Part shown: positions 1 through 8,307 of the stretch, in pieces
Layout: each line of letters starts with the position of its first letter
Position numbering within the stretch: position 1 is the stretch's first letter
Notes under the pieces: model-generated
The model's database searches: none
Seen by the model: the letters and a program-made list of their open reading frames with translations, nothing else
What the model was told of the DNA's origin: nothing
Program-made: the position numbers and the translations under genes
Assembly: GCA_963778465.1 (NCBI GenBank)
Contig: CAVZUK010000003.1
Span: forward strand, 868,001-932,000
DNA from: CAVZBW01 sp963778465
GTDB lineage: Bacteria > Actinomycetota > Acidimicrobiia > Acidimicrobiales > RAAP-2
DNA: 64,000 nucleotides
Direction: 5' to 3'

Positions 1-1
1 G

Positions 2-199
2 ATCGGGGTCCGCTCGATCCTCAATTTCGCGCCGAGGGTGCTCCAGGTTCCCCCGGAGGTGCATCTGCGCTACGTGGATCTCTCCATCGAGCTCCAGGTG
101 ATGAGCTTCTTCGAGTCGAGGCGGCGGGAGGCGGCCGTGACGGCACGCCTGCCATTGGTCGGGGCCGTCGGCGTCTCACGAGCACCGGAGTCCGCGTGA
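2..199 (+). CDS. rex: Redox-sensing repressor Rex, C-terminal end (truncated by window edge)
   Basis: The left edge cuts into a gene whose last 65 residues are visible. They read GVRSILNFAP, then VPPEVHLRYVDLSIELQV and MSFFESRR. This is the characteristic end of the Rex Rossmann domain and its swapped C-terminal helix. Rex is a dimeric repressor that binds NAD(H) and releases DNA when the NADH/NAD ratio rises, and in actinomycetes it controls respiratory genes. It lies 50 bases upstream of hemA on the same strand, the rex-hemA order known from Streptomyces, so the two are probably co-transcribed. The DNA-binding winged helix lies outside the window. Confidence 0.9.
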   Translation: MGVRSILNFAPRVLQVPPEVHLRYVDLSIELQVMSFFESRRREAAVTARLPLVGAVGVSRAPESA

Positions 200-249
200 C
201 GCGTCCCGCCGGGCGCGAGCCGGCCCAGGGCGCGGAGGTGGTCGGCTAG

Positions 250-1563
250 GTGTCGGTCGTGGTCGTTGGCCTCCAGCACCGGCGGTCGTCTCTCGACGTG
301 CTCGAACGAGCGAGCGTCGGCGAGGTTGACGCGCCCAAGGTCTGGGGTCTCCTGCGCGAGTGTGCGAACCTCCAGGAGGCGGTGCTCCTGTCCACCTGCC
401 TCCGCACGGAGGTCTACGCGGTCGTCGACCGCTTCCACGACGCCGTGGACGAGATCCAGGCGATCGTGGCCGGTCGGGGTGGACTCGACGAGGTCGACCT
501 CGCCGATCAGTGGGACATCCGCTTCGACGACGACGTCGCGGTGCACCTGTTCAACGTGGCGTCGGGCCTCGAGTCGGCGGTGATCGGCGAGACGGAGATC
601 CTCGGCCAGGTCCGGCGATCCTGGCAGCAGGCGCGCGACGAGCGCATGTGCGGTCCCGTGCTCGGGGACCTGTTCCGTCACGCCGTCCTGACGGGCAAGC
701 GCGTGCGGTCCGAGACCGCGGTCGCCCGGGGCACCACGTCGTTCGCCCACGCGGCGGTCCAGCTGGCGCAGCGGCGCCGGCCGGAAGGCCTGGGCGGCAG
801 CCGCGTGGTCGTGGCGGGCGCGGGCGTCATGGGCTCGGGCGTGGTCGGCGCCCTGCGCAGCCTGCCCGACGGTCAACGCCCGGATCATGTCGTCGTCGTG
901 AGCCGACAGCGCCCCCGTGCCGAACTGGCCGTCGAGGAGACCTCGGCGAGCAACGGCGACGGAGGTGGGGAGGGCTCCGGCAACGGCGTCGTCCGGGTGG
1001 GGGACTTCCACGAGCTTCCGTCGCTCGTCGCCGAGGCGGACGTGCTCGTCACCGCGCTCGACGTGACGGCACCGGTCCTCGGGCCCGAGCAACTGGGCGA
1101 CCCCGAGCGCAGGGACCGCCCGCTCCTCGCGGTGGACATGGGCCTGCCGCGCAACATCTCGCCCGGGGCGCGGACCCTCGAGGGTGTCGAGGTCCTCGAC
1201 ATGGAGGATCTCCGATCCACGGTCGACCAGGCCATCGCGGAGCGGCACAACGAGGTCGAGGAGGCCCAGGGCATCATCCAAGAGGAGGTGCGCAGATACC
1301 GGGAGTCCACGCGTGCCCGGGGGGCCGCTCCGGTGGTCGCCGCCCTGCGGGATCGCCTCGAAGCGCTCCGCAGCGCAGAGCTCGAGCGTCGTCGGGGCCA
1401 GTTCGGCGACTTCACCGACGAGCAATGGTCGGACGTCGACGCCGTCACACGTGCGGTGCTGGGCAAGCTGGTGCACGACCCGACCGTGGCGCTCAAGGCA
1501 TCGGCCGGGACGCCACGCGGGGAGCGGCTCGTCGAGGCGCTCCGCCAGCTCTTCGACCTCTGA
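250..1563 (+). CDS. hemA: Glutamyl-tRNA reductase
   Basis: Reduces glutamyl-tRNA to glutamate-1-semialdehyde with NADPH, the first committed step of C5 tetrapyrrole synthesis. The 437 residues match the family length. The catalytic cysteine is C50 in LSTCLRTEVYAV; most family members have Asn after this Cys and here it is Leu. The conserved VIGETEILGQV segment (around residues 113-123) and a Rossmann NADPH domain beginning near VVVAGAGVMGSG follow, and the C-terminal helix forms the dimer. The start is GTG at 250, with GGAGG 11 bases upstream. hemC follows after 9 bases. Regulation by the adjacent Rex gene is plausible but no operator is visible here. Confidence 0.95.
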   Translation: MSVVVVGLQHRRSSLDVLERASVGEVDAPKVWGLLRECANLQEAVLLSTCLRTEVYAVVDRFHDAVDEIQAIVAGRGGLDEVDLADQWDIRFDDDVAVHLFNVASGLESAVIGETEILGQVRRSWQQARDERMCGPVLGDLFRHAVLTGKRVRSETAVARGTTSFAHAAVQLAQRRRPEGLGGSRVVVAGAGVMGSGVVGALRSLPDGQRPDHVVVVSRQRPRAELAVEETSASNGDGGGEGSGNGVVRVGDFHELPSLVAEADVLVTALDVTAPVLGPEQLGDPERRDRPLLAVDMGLPRNISPGARTLEGVEVLDMEDLRSTVDQAIAERHNEVEEAQGIIQEEVRRYRESTRARGAAPVVAALRDRLEALRSAELERRRGQFGDFTDEQWSDVDAVTRAVLGKLVHDPTVALKASAGTPRGERLVEALRQLFDL

Positions 1564-1572
1564 CCCGGCGCG

Positions 1573-2535
1573 TTGGCCGACCCGTCGAGGCGCCCACCCG
1601 TGCTCCGCCTGGCAACGAGGGGCTCTCCCCTCGCTCTCCGCCAGACCGCGCTGGTCGCCGAGCAGCTCCGGGCTCGCCGGGGACCGATCGAGATTGAGCC
1701 CTTGGTGGTCACGACGCGGGGTGATCGCCACCGCGAGCTCCCCCTCGACCGGATCGGGGGCCAGGGAGCCTTCGTCAAGGAGGTGCAGCTGGCGGTGCTC
1801 GAGGGCCGGGCCGACGCCGCGGTCCACTCGGCCAAGGACCTGCCCTCGGACTCCTCCGCGGGGCTGCGACTGGCGTGCGTCCCGCCCCGGGAGGATCCGC
1901 GTGATGTGTTGGTGGGCTCCACGCTGGACGAGCTCGGACCGGGGGGCGTCGTCGCCACGGGGTCCGTGCGGCGAAGGGCGCAGCTCGCCAACCTGCGTCC
2001 GGACCTCACCTTCGTAGAGCTGCGGGGCAACATCGGCACGCGGCTCGAACGGGCCCGAGACGGCACGGTCGATGCCGTGGTGACGGCGATGGCCGCCCTC
2101 CGGCGTCTCGGCCTGGAGGACCGGGCCGCCCAGGTGCTGAGCCCGCTGCAGATGCTGCCGCAGGCCGGCCAGGGTGCCCTCGCCATCGAGTGCCGCGACG
2201 ACGACGCCGCGACGGCCGAGCTGCTGGGCAGCCTGGACGACCCGGAGTCGCGCCGTCACCTCCTCGCCGAGCGGTCGGTGCTCGCGACACTCGGGGCGAG
2301 CTGTGCCGCACCGGTCGGGGCGTTCGCCGAGACGGCTCGCGACGGGACGCTCGAGCTCGAGGCGCTGCTGGCGAGCGGGGACGGACGGATCCTCGTCCGG
2401 GCGCACCGGCGGGGCAACGACCCCGTGGCGACGGGGCAGGAACTGGCCCGTGCGCTCGTCGCCGAGCACGGCGCCTCCGCGATCGAGGGAGTGGGGACGG
2501 TCGAGGGAGTGGCGCTGCCGGAGGGAGCGTCGTGA
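1573..2535 (+). CDS. hemC: Hydroxymethylbilane synthase (porphobilinogen deaminase)
   Basis: Joins four porphobilinogens into linear hydroxymethylbilane. It opens with LRLATRGSPLALRQ, the family signature. K88-D89 in AAVHSAKDLPS correspond to the catalytic Lys-Asp, and C243 in LGASCAAPVGA is the cysteine that holds the dipyrromethane cofactor. At 320 residues it is full length. The listed start is TTG at 1573; GTG at 1600, nine codons in, is an equally reasonable start because homology begins there. The stop overlaps the GTG of the next gene (GTGA), which suggests translational coupling. Confidence 0.94.
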   Translation: MADPSRRPPVLRLATRGSPLALRQTALVAEQLRARRGPIEIEPLVVTTRGDRHRELPLDRIGGQGAFVKEVQLAVLEGRADAAVHSAKDLPSDSSAGLRLACVPPREDPRDVLVGSTLDELGPGGVVATGSVRRRAQLANLRPDLTFVELRGNIGTRLERARDGTVDAVVTAMAALRRLGLEDRAAQVLSPLQMLPQAGQGALAIECRDDDAATAELLGSLDDPESRRHLLAERSVLATLGASCAAPVGAFAETARDGTLELEALLASGDGRILVRAHRRGNDPVATGQELARALVAEHGASAIEGVGTVEGVALPEGAS

Positions 2536-4078
2536 CGGTCTACCTCGTCGGCGCCGGGCCGGGCGGTCCCGGCCTGCTGACCCGAAGGGGTGAGGAGTTG
2601 CTGCGTTCGGCCGATGTGGTGGTGCACGACCGACTGGTGGACGCCTCGGTGCTGGCGCTGGCGGACCCGGCAGCCGAGCTGATCGACGTGGGCAAGCGAC
2701 CCGGCGAGCCCGGCGGTCCCCGCCAGGAGCACATCAACGACTTGCTCGTCTCGCACGGTGCCGCGGGCAAGCTGGTCGTGCGGCTCAAGGGCGGCGACCC
2801 CTTCGTCTTCGGGCGCGGAGGGGAGGAGGGCGAGGCCCTGGATCGTGCCGGCGTGCCGTGGCAGGTCGTTCCCGGCGTCAGCTCGGCGTTCGGCGTGCCC
2901 GCGACGGCGGGGATCCCGGTCACTCACCGTGGCCTGTCGACCTCGGTCACGGTCGTGACCGGCCACGTCGGGGACCCGACCGCGGCCGGCGGGGTCGACT
3001 GGGCTTCGCTGGCGCGTGCCGGGGGCACCATCGTCGTGCTGATGGGGATGGCCCAGCGCGAGGAGATCGCCCGGCGCCTCGTCGACGGGGTCGCGCCCCG
3101 GATACCCCGACGGCGATCGTCCAGTGGGGGACCACTGCGGCGCAGCGCGTCGTGCGCACGACGCTCGACCGCCTCGGCGCCGTCGATCTCGGCTCGCCGG
3201 CGATCATCGTGGTCGGCGACGTGGCGTCGCTCGTTCTCGGTTCGGCGCCGTTGGCCGACCCGCCGGCAGACGACCCGGGCCCGCTTGCCTCGCGGACGGT
3301 CGTCGTGACCCGACCGGTCGACCAGGCCGGGCCGGTTCGCAACGCGCTGGAGGGCGCCGGCGCCCGCGTGCTGCTCGTGCCCACGACGGTGATCGTGGGA
3401 CCCTCCGACGGGGGCGAGCGCCTGCGACGGGCGGCTGAGCGCCTCGGGGAGTACGACTGGATCGTCTTCACGTCTGCCAACGCCGTCGATCGCCTCCTCG
3501 AAGAGGTGGTCGACGTGCGCACGCTCGGTCGGGTGCGGCTCGCCGCCGTCGGGCGTGCGACCGCCAAGGCGCTGGCACGCCATCGGTTGCGTGCCGACCG
3601 GGTTCCCGGAGAGGAGTCGGCCCGGGGTCTGGTCGAGGAGCTCCCCGGCCCGGCGATCGGCGACGGATCCACGGGCGGGATCGGCGGCGCGGTCCTGTAC
3701 CCGAGGGCGGCGGGGGCACGTCCGACGCTGGCCGAAGGCCTGCGGGCCAAGGGATGGGAAGTGGACGAGGTGGAGGCGTACCGGACCGTGCCCGCGGACC
3801 CGCCGGATCCGGGGGTGACCGAGCGCCTGGCCTCCGCGGATGCGGTCGTCTTCGCCGCCCCCTCCGCGATCGACGCCTACCTCTCGATGCGCGATCGCGG
3901 GGGCCGACCGCTCGCGGTGCCGCCGCTCGTGGCGTGCATCGGATCCGTGACGTCGGAAGCGGCCCGCGGACGAGGTCTCGCCGTCGGCGCGGTCGCCACC
4001 CGGCCCTCGCCCGACGCCCTGGTCGACGCCCTGGTCGAGGCCTGGGCGCGCCGGACCGGGCCTAGGCTCGACCCATGA
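2532..4078 (+). CDS. cobA-hemD: Uroporphyrinogen-III C-methyltransferase / uroporphyrinogen-III synthase fusion, frameshifted
   Basis: An actinobacterial-type fusion. The first part is SUMT/CobA, which methylates uroporphyrinogen III to precorrin-2: YLVGAGPGGPGLLT at the start, VVRLKGGDPFVFGRGGEE, VPGVSSAFGVPATAGIP. The second is uroporphyrinogen-III synthase: RTVVVTRPVDQAG, DWIVFTSANAVD, DAVVFAAPSAIDAY. The two parts are in different frames. The CobA frame runs through LVDG and then becomes nonsense. The continuation RAPDTPTAIVQWGTT is in the frame ending at 4078. Adding one G to the G run at 3087-3090 restores LVDGGRAPDTP, as expected for the family, so a one-base deletion or base-calling error is indicated. 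Start is GTG at 2532, overlapping the hemC stop. The end overlaps hemB by four bases (ATGA). Confidence 0.88.
4063..4068 (+). promoter_or_regulatory. Possible leaderless promoter (-10) for hemB
   Basis: TAGGCT, fitting the actinobacterial -10 pattern TANNNT, ends six bases before the hemB ATG. Transcription would then start at or next to the A of the ATG. It lies inside the last codons of the upstream fusion gene, so it would be an internal promoter. No -35 is evident. Confidence 0.4.
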
Positions 4079-5058
4079 GCTTCCCGGTGGAGCGGCCGCG
4101 CCGGTTGCGGCGCACGCCGGCCCTGCGGCGCCTCGTGGCCGAGGCCCGGGTCACGGTGGACGATCTCGTCGCGCCGTTGTTCGTGCGGGAGGACGTCGAC
4201 GAGCCGGTCCCGATCTCGTCGCTGCCCGAGCAGTTCCAGCATTCCGTCCCGAGCCTCGTGGTCGAGGTCAAGCGGCTGGCCTCGCTGGGGGTGCCCGCGG
4301 TGATGCTCTTCGGGGTGCCGGCGCACAGGGACGCGACCGGTTCGGAGGCGTGGGACCCGAGCGGCATCGTGCAGCGGGCGCTCGCCGAGGTCCGCTCGGC
4401 GGTGGGCGACGAGGTCGTGCTCATGGCCGATCTCTGCCTGGACGAGTACACCGATCACGGTCACTGCGGCGTGCTGCTCCCCGACGGGACGGTCGACAAC
4501 GACGCGACGATCGAGCTCTACGGGAAGGTGGCGCTCGCGCAGGCGGAGGCGGGTGCCCAGGTCGTGGCCCCGAGCGGGATGATGGACGGTCAGGTCGGGG
4601 CCATCCGGGCCGCGCTGGACCACTCGGCCCATCAGGACACCGCCATCCTCGCCTACGCCGCCAAGTACGCGTCCGGGCTCTACGGGCCCTTTCGCGAGGC
4701 GGTGGACGTGGCCATCGTCGGGGGTGGAGACCGCCGCTCCTACCAGCAGGACCCGGCCAACCGGCGCGAGGCCCTCCGCGAGATCCGCCTCGACCTCTCG
4801 GAGGGCGCGGACATGGTCATGGTCAAGCCCGCCATCACGTACCTCGACGTGCTGGCCGACGTGCGGCGTGAGGTGGACGTCCCGGTCGCCGCCTACCACG
4901 TGAGCGGGGAGTACTCGATGGTCAAGGCGGCCGCCGAGCGCGGCTGGATCGACGGCACCGCCGTCGCGCTGGAGCAGCTCACCTCGGTCAAGCGGGCGGG
5001 TGCGGATTTCGTGCTCACCTACTTCGCCGCCCAAGTGGCACAGGCGCTCGGTCGGTGA
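4075..5058 (+). CDS. hemB: Porphobilinogen synthase (delta-aminolevulinic acid dehydratase)
   Basis: Condenses two 5-aminolevulinate molecules to porphobilinogen. Both Schiff-base lysines are present: K197 in AYAAKYASG and K251 in MVMVKPAITYLDVL. The metal-site segment is DLCLDEYTDHGHCG, with C121, D123 and C131. This keeps two of the three zinc cysteines and has Asp in the middle, a mixed site between the classic Zn (Cys-Cys-Cys) and Mg types. Length 327 is normal. It overlaps the preceding hemD stop and the following hemL start by four bases each, so the row is one tightly coupled operon. Confidence 0.96.
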   Translation: MSFPVERPRRLRRTPALRRLVAEARVTVDDLVAPLFVREDVDEPVPISSLPEQFQHSVPSLVVEVKRLASLGVPAVMLFGVPAHRDATGSEAWDPSGIVQRALAEVRSAVGDEVVLMADLCLDEYTDHGHCGVLLPDGTVDNDATIELYGKVALAQAEAGAQVVAPSGMMDGQVGAIRAALDHSAHQDTAILAYAAKYASGLYGPFREAVDVAIVGGGDRRSYQQDPANRREALREIRLDLSEGADMVMVKPAITYLDVLADVRREVDVPVAAYHVSGEYSMVKAAAERGWIDGTAVALEQLTSVKRAGADFVLTYFAAQVAQALGR

Positions 5059-6422
5059 GGGACGCTGCCGCGGAGGCCCCGGGGTCCGAGCGGGCCACGG
5101 GGGTGGCGGGGACCCGAGGGACCTCCGGCGACGCCGGTGCCAACGCGGCGTGGTGGGATCGAGCCCGCGCCGTGCTTCCCGGCGGCGTCGACTCGCCCGT
5201 TCGCGCCTTTGCCGCGGTCGGCGGCTCCCCCTTTACCGTCGCCCGGGGCGAGGGTCCCTGGATCTTCGACGTCGAGGGCAATCGTTACGTCGACCTCGTC
5301 CAGTCCTACGGCGCGGTGTTGCTCGGCCACGCCCATCCCCTGGTCGTCGAGGCCATCGGACGGGCGGCCGCCGGGGGGACCACCTTCGGGTTCCCCACGC
5401 CCGGCGAGGTGCGCCTTGCCGAGGCCATCGTCGAGCGCGTCCCGGGATGCGAGCAGATCCGCCTCGTCTCCTCCGGCACCGAGGCGGCGATGAGCGCGAT
5501 CCGCGTCGCACGGGGGGCGACCGGGCGGAACCGGGTGGTGAAGTTCGACGGCTGCTACCACGGCCACTCCGACGCGCTCCTCGCCGGCGGGGGGAGCGGC
5601 GTGGCCACGCTGGGGCTCCCGGGCTCGGCGGGCGTGCCCGAAGGGGCCGTGGCCGACACGCTCGTGGTCCCGTACAACCGGGTCCCCGAGCTGGACGGTG
5701 ACGTCGCCGGCGTCATCGTCGAGCCCGTCGCCGCCAACATGGGTCTCGTACCCCCGGCCCCCGGATTCCTCGACGGCCTGCGGCGCGCCTGCGACTCGGT
5801 CGGTGCCCTGCTCGTGTTCGACGAGGTCATCACCGGGTTCCGCCTGGGCCCGGGCGGTGCCACGGTCCGTCACGGCGTCACCCCGGACCTCTGGTGCTTC
5901 GGCAAGGTGATCGGCGGGGGCCTGCCCGTCGGGGCGTTCGGCGGGCGGAGGGACGTGATGCGGCAACTGGCGCCGGAGGGCCCGGTGTACCAGGCGGGCA
6001 CCCTGTCGGGGAACCCGCTGGCCACGGCGGCCGGGGCGGCGGTCCTCGGCCGGATGGGGCCGACGGACTACGACGAGCTCTCCGTCCGGGCGGCGCGCTT
6101 CGCTCGGGAGCTGCAAAGGGCGATCGACGAGGGCGGCTTGGGCGCGCACGTGCCCGTCGAGGGTCCCCTCGTGGGCCTCTTCGTCGGACCCCCCGGGGCC
6201 GTGCTCCAGGTTCCGACGGACTACGAGACGGCTCGCCAGGTGGTCAACGCCGGCGTCTACCCCCGCTTCTTCCACGCGCTCCTGCGCCGTCGGGTGGCAG
6301 TAGCCCCGGGGCCCTACGAGGCGATGTTCCCCGGCATGGCCCACGACGACGCGGTGCTCGCACTGGTCGTCGAGGCCGCCGGCGAGGCGGCTGCCGAGGT
6401 GGCCGGGGCCTGGCCCGGCTGA
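5055..6422 (+). CDS. hemL: Glutamate-1-semialdehyde 2,1-aminomutase
   Basis: PLP enzyme that converts glutamate-1-semialdehyde to 5-aminolevulinate, the step between HemA and HemB. K284 in WCFGKVIGGGLPVGAFGG is the PLP lysine. Also visible are FDEVITGFR for the cofactor Asp, SSGTEAAMSAIR for phosphate binding, and the VQSYGAVLLGHAHP substrate region. Start is GTG at 5055, overlapping the hemB stop. The first 30 residues are a loose Ala/Gly-rich lead, and homology begins at WWDRARAVLPGGVDSPVR. Last gene of the heme operon; it converges on the flavoprotein gene downstream. Confidence 0.96.
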   Translation: MRDAAAEAPGSERATGVAGTRGTSGDAGANAAWWDRARAVLPGGVDSPVRAFAAVGGSPFTVARGEGPWIFDVEGNRYVDLVQSYGAVLLGHAHPLVVEAIGRAAAGGTTFGFPTPGEVRLAEAIVERVPGCEQIRLVSSGTEAAMSAIRVARGATGRNRVVKFDGCYHGHSDALLAGGGSGVATLGLPGSAGVPEGAVADTLVVPYNRVPELDGDVAGVIVEPVAANMGLVPPAPGFLDGLRRACDSVGALLVFDEVITGFRLGPGGATVRHGVTPDLWCFGKVIGGGLPVGAFGGRRDVMRQLAPEGPVYQAGTLSGNPLATAAGAAVLGRMGPTDYDELSVRAARFARELQRAIDEGGLGAHVPVEGPLVGLFVGPPGAVLQVPTDYETARQVVNAGVYPRFFHALLRRRVAVAPGPYEAMFPGMAHDDAVLALVVEAAGEAAAEVAGAWPG

Positions 6423-6439
6423 CTCAGGGGCTGACTCAG
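6417..6439. repeat. 11-bp direct repeat spanning the two convergent stop codons
   Basis: GGCTGACTCAG occurs at 6417-6427 and again at 6429-6439. The first copy supplies the hemL stop (TGA 6420-6422). The second, read on the other strand, supplies the stop of the convergent flavoprotein gene (6436-6438). It looks like a local 12-base tandem duplication. Confidence 0.7.
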
Positions 6440-7743
6440 AGCTCGATCGGCTCGGGGAGCACCCGCGAGAGCGCCTCGAGGGCCCGGTAGGAGACCTCTG
6501 CGGCGCCCGTCACGTCGGGACGCATGAGGTTGGCCATGATGCGCAGCAGCTGGGACATGAGGGGCTCGGAGTGCATGCCGATCCCCGCGCACCAGCGCAT
6601 CAGGCGAGGCTGGCTGATGAGGCGCACGAAGGCCCGGCCCACCCTGAAGTACGCCCCGTACCACCGTTCCAGATCGTCCGCGTAGGCGCGAACCGCGGCA
6701 CTCCCCTCGCCGCTCAGGGCCCGGCCGAGCGCCGACGCGGCGAGGCGTCCGGTCTCGTATCCGTAGGCGATCCCCTCGCCGTTGAACGGGTTGATGCAGC
6801 CGGCCGCATCGCCCACCACCAGGACGTTGGGGCCGAAGAGGGGCTCGACGGCGAGGCCCATCGGGAGCTTCCCCCCGGTCGGCGGACCGCAGGAGGTCTC
6901 GGGTGAGATGCCCCAGGAGCGGGGCGCCCACTGCACGAAGGCGTCCATGAGCCGGCTCGTGTTGGTGCCCTTCCAGCGTTGGTCGGTGGAGAGGAGGCCC
7001 ACGCCCACGTTGACCCGGCCGTCGCCGAGGGGGAAGATCCAGCCGTAGCCGGGAACCACGGAGCCGTCGCTGTCCCGGATGTCGAGATGGGATTCGATGT
7101 AGGGGTCGTCGTGGCGCGGGGACCGGTAGTACCCGCGGAGCGCCATCCCGAGGGGCCTGCTCCGATCGCGGCTCGTGCCGAGGGCTCGACCGAAGCGCGA
7201 GTTGGAGCCGTCCGCCACCACCACGTAGCGGGCCCGGATCTGGCGACGCTCACCTTCGGGCCCCCTCACCTCGGCGCCCCCGCACCCGGGCAGCGCCGCC
7301 CCGGGCGCGTCGCCTTCCGGAGTCCCGTCGATGAGCGGGGCCAGGGCCTCCGTCCCCTGGTGGAAGGTCGCCCCGGCCTTGGTCGCCCGTTCGGCCACGA
7401 GGCCGTCGAGGTCGAAGCGGGTGATCGTGTAGCCGTAGCTCGGGAAGCCCGGGTGCTCGGGCCAGTCGAGCTCGAGCGTCCGGCCAAAGCCGCAGGAGCG
7501 AAGGCCCTGGTGGCGATGGGCCCCGACCAGCGAGCCCTCGAGCCCCATGTCCCGCAGCTGGCGCACCGATCTCGGGGTCAGGCCGTCCCCGCAGGTCTTG
7601 GTCCTCGGGAACCGCTTCTTCTCCACCACCGCGACGTCCCACCCCGCGTCCGCCAGCCAGTAGGCGCACGCCGAGCCGGCCGGACCTCCCCCGATGATCA
7701 GGACGTCGTGGACGTCGTCGGCACGTGGAGGGACCAGGGCCAT
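6436..7743 (-). CDS. Geranylgeranyl reductase family FAD oxidoreductase (probable menaquinone side-chain reductase)
   Basis: A 435-residue flavoprotein of the GGR/ChlP/MenJ family, which reduces double bonds in polyprenyl chains. The N-terminal FAD motif DVLIIGGGPAGSACAYWLAD is followed by VVEKKRFPRTKTCGDGLTPRS with the family Cys-Gly-Asp-Gly signature. The second FAD segment is NVLVVGDAAGCINPFNGEGI. Start ATG is at 7743; another in-frame ATG lies three codons upstream at 7752. It is divergent from nuoA with 90-100 bases between them. A homologue beside the nuo operon is also known in Streptomyces, and MenJ of mycobacteria partly saturates menaquinone, so a role in preparing the quinone used by Nuo and Qcr is likely but not proven. 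Confidence 0.8.
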   Translation of the reverse strand: MALVPPRADDVHDVLIIGGGPAGSACAYWLADAGWDVAVVEKKRFPRTKTCGDGLTPRSVRQLRDMGLEGSLVGAHRHQGLRSCGFGRTLELDWPEHPGFPSYGYTITRFDLDGLVAERATKAGATFHQGTEALAPLIDGTPEGDAPGAALPGCGGAEVRGPEGERRQIRARYVVVADGSNSRFGRALGTSRDRSRPLGMALRGYYRSPRHDDPYIESHLDIRDSDGSVVPGYGWIFPLGDGRVNVGVGLLSTDQRWKGTNTSRLMDAFVQWAPRSWGISPETSCGPPTGGKLPMGLAVEPLFGPNVLVVGDAAGCINPFNGEGIAYGYETGRLAASALGRALSGEGSAAVRAYADDLERWYGAYFRVGRAFVRLISQPRLMRWCAGIGMHSEPLMSQLLRIMANLMRPDVTGAAEVSYRALEALSRVLPEPIEL

Positions 7744-7842
7744 GCAATGCATGGTACGGGCCGCCCCAAGTGGCGTCGCGCTGCGGCCGGTCTCCCAGCG
7801 GATGTGCTCTCCGAAACCCCTGCGTGATAGAACCGAAACGCG

Positions 7843-8292
7843 ATGGACCAGTACCTGCCCATCTTCCTGATGATCGTGCTCGGCGTGCTCTTCGCGGCGG
7901 GATCCTTCATCGCCTCGGGCATGCTCGGGCCGCGCAAGAAGCCCACGGACGCCAAGGTCGCCCCCTACGAGTGCGGCATCGTCCCGGACAAGGAGCCGCC
8001 GCAGCGTTTCCCCGTGCGCTTCTTCCTCGTGGCGATGATCTTCGTCATCTTCGACATCGAGATCGTGTTCCTCTACCCCTGGGCGGTCATCTTCCGGCAG
8101 CTCGGCACCTTCGGCCTGGTGGAGGTGCTGCTCTTTTCCGTCGTCGTCTTCATCGCCTTCCTGTTCCTCGTGAGCAACGGCGCGCTCAACTGGGGCCCGG
8201 TCAAGCGCCTCTACGAGCAGGGCCGTCCCCGGACCACCGAGTCGACCGTCAGCCGGGTGCCCTCCGAGCATCCCCCGAGCCGAGCTGCCTGA
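7843..8292 (+). CDS. nuoA: NADH-quinone oxidoreductase subunit A
   Basis: Small membrane subunit of Complex I. The three transmembrane helices are LPIFLMIVLGVLFAAGSFI, FLVAMIFVIFDIEIVFLYPW and LLFSVVVFIAFLFLV. The conserved loop carries PYECGIVPD and the acidic FDIEIVF helix typical of NuoA. The tail after residue 125 is hydrophilic. First gene of the nuo operon. The 90 bases upstream, shared with the divergent reductase gene, should contain the operon promoter, but I see no clear -35/-10 pair or Rex-type operator there. 15 bases separate it from nuoB, the second-largest gap in the operon. Confidence 0.96.
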   Translation: MDQYLPIFLMIVLGVLFAAGSFIASGMLGPRKKPTDAKVAPYECGIVPDKEPPQRFPVRFFLVAMIFVIFDIEIVFLYPWAVIFRQLGTFGLVEVLLFSVVVFIAFLFLVSNGALNWGPVKRLYEQGRPRTTESTVSRVPSEHPPSRAA

Positions 8293-8307
8293 CCCGGGGC
8301 CGTCGAG

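Noticed and set aside
70..2469. A 799-codon open frame on the minus strand across hemA and hemC.
   Set aside because: It is antisense to two clearly conserved genes and its residues are the His/Arg/Gly/Leu mix that high-GC codon bias produces. No domain is recognisable.
7753..7842. A Rex operator (TTGTGA-N6-TCACAA-like) was looked for upstream of nuoA because rex is at the left edge.
   Set aside because: No such inverted repeat is visible, so Rex control of nuo cannot be claimed from this sequence.
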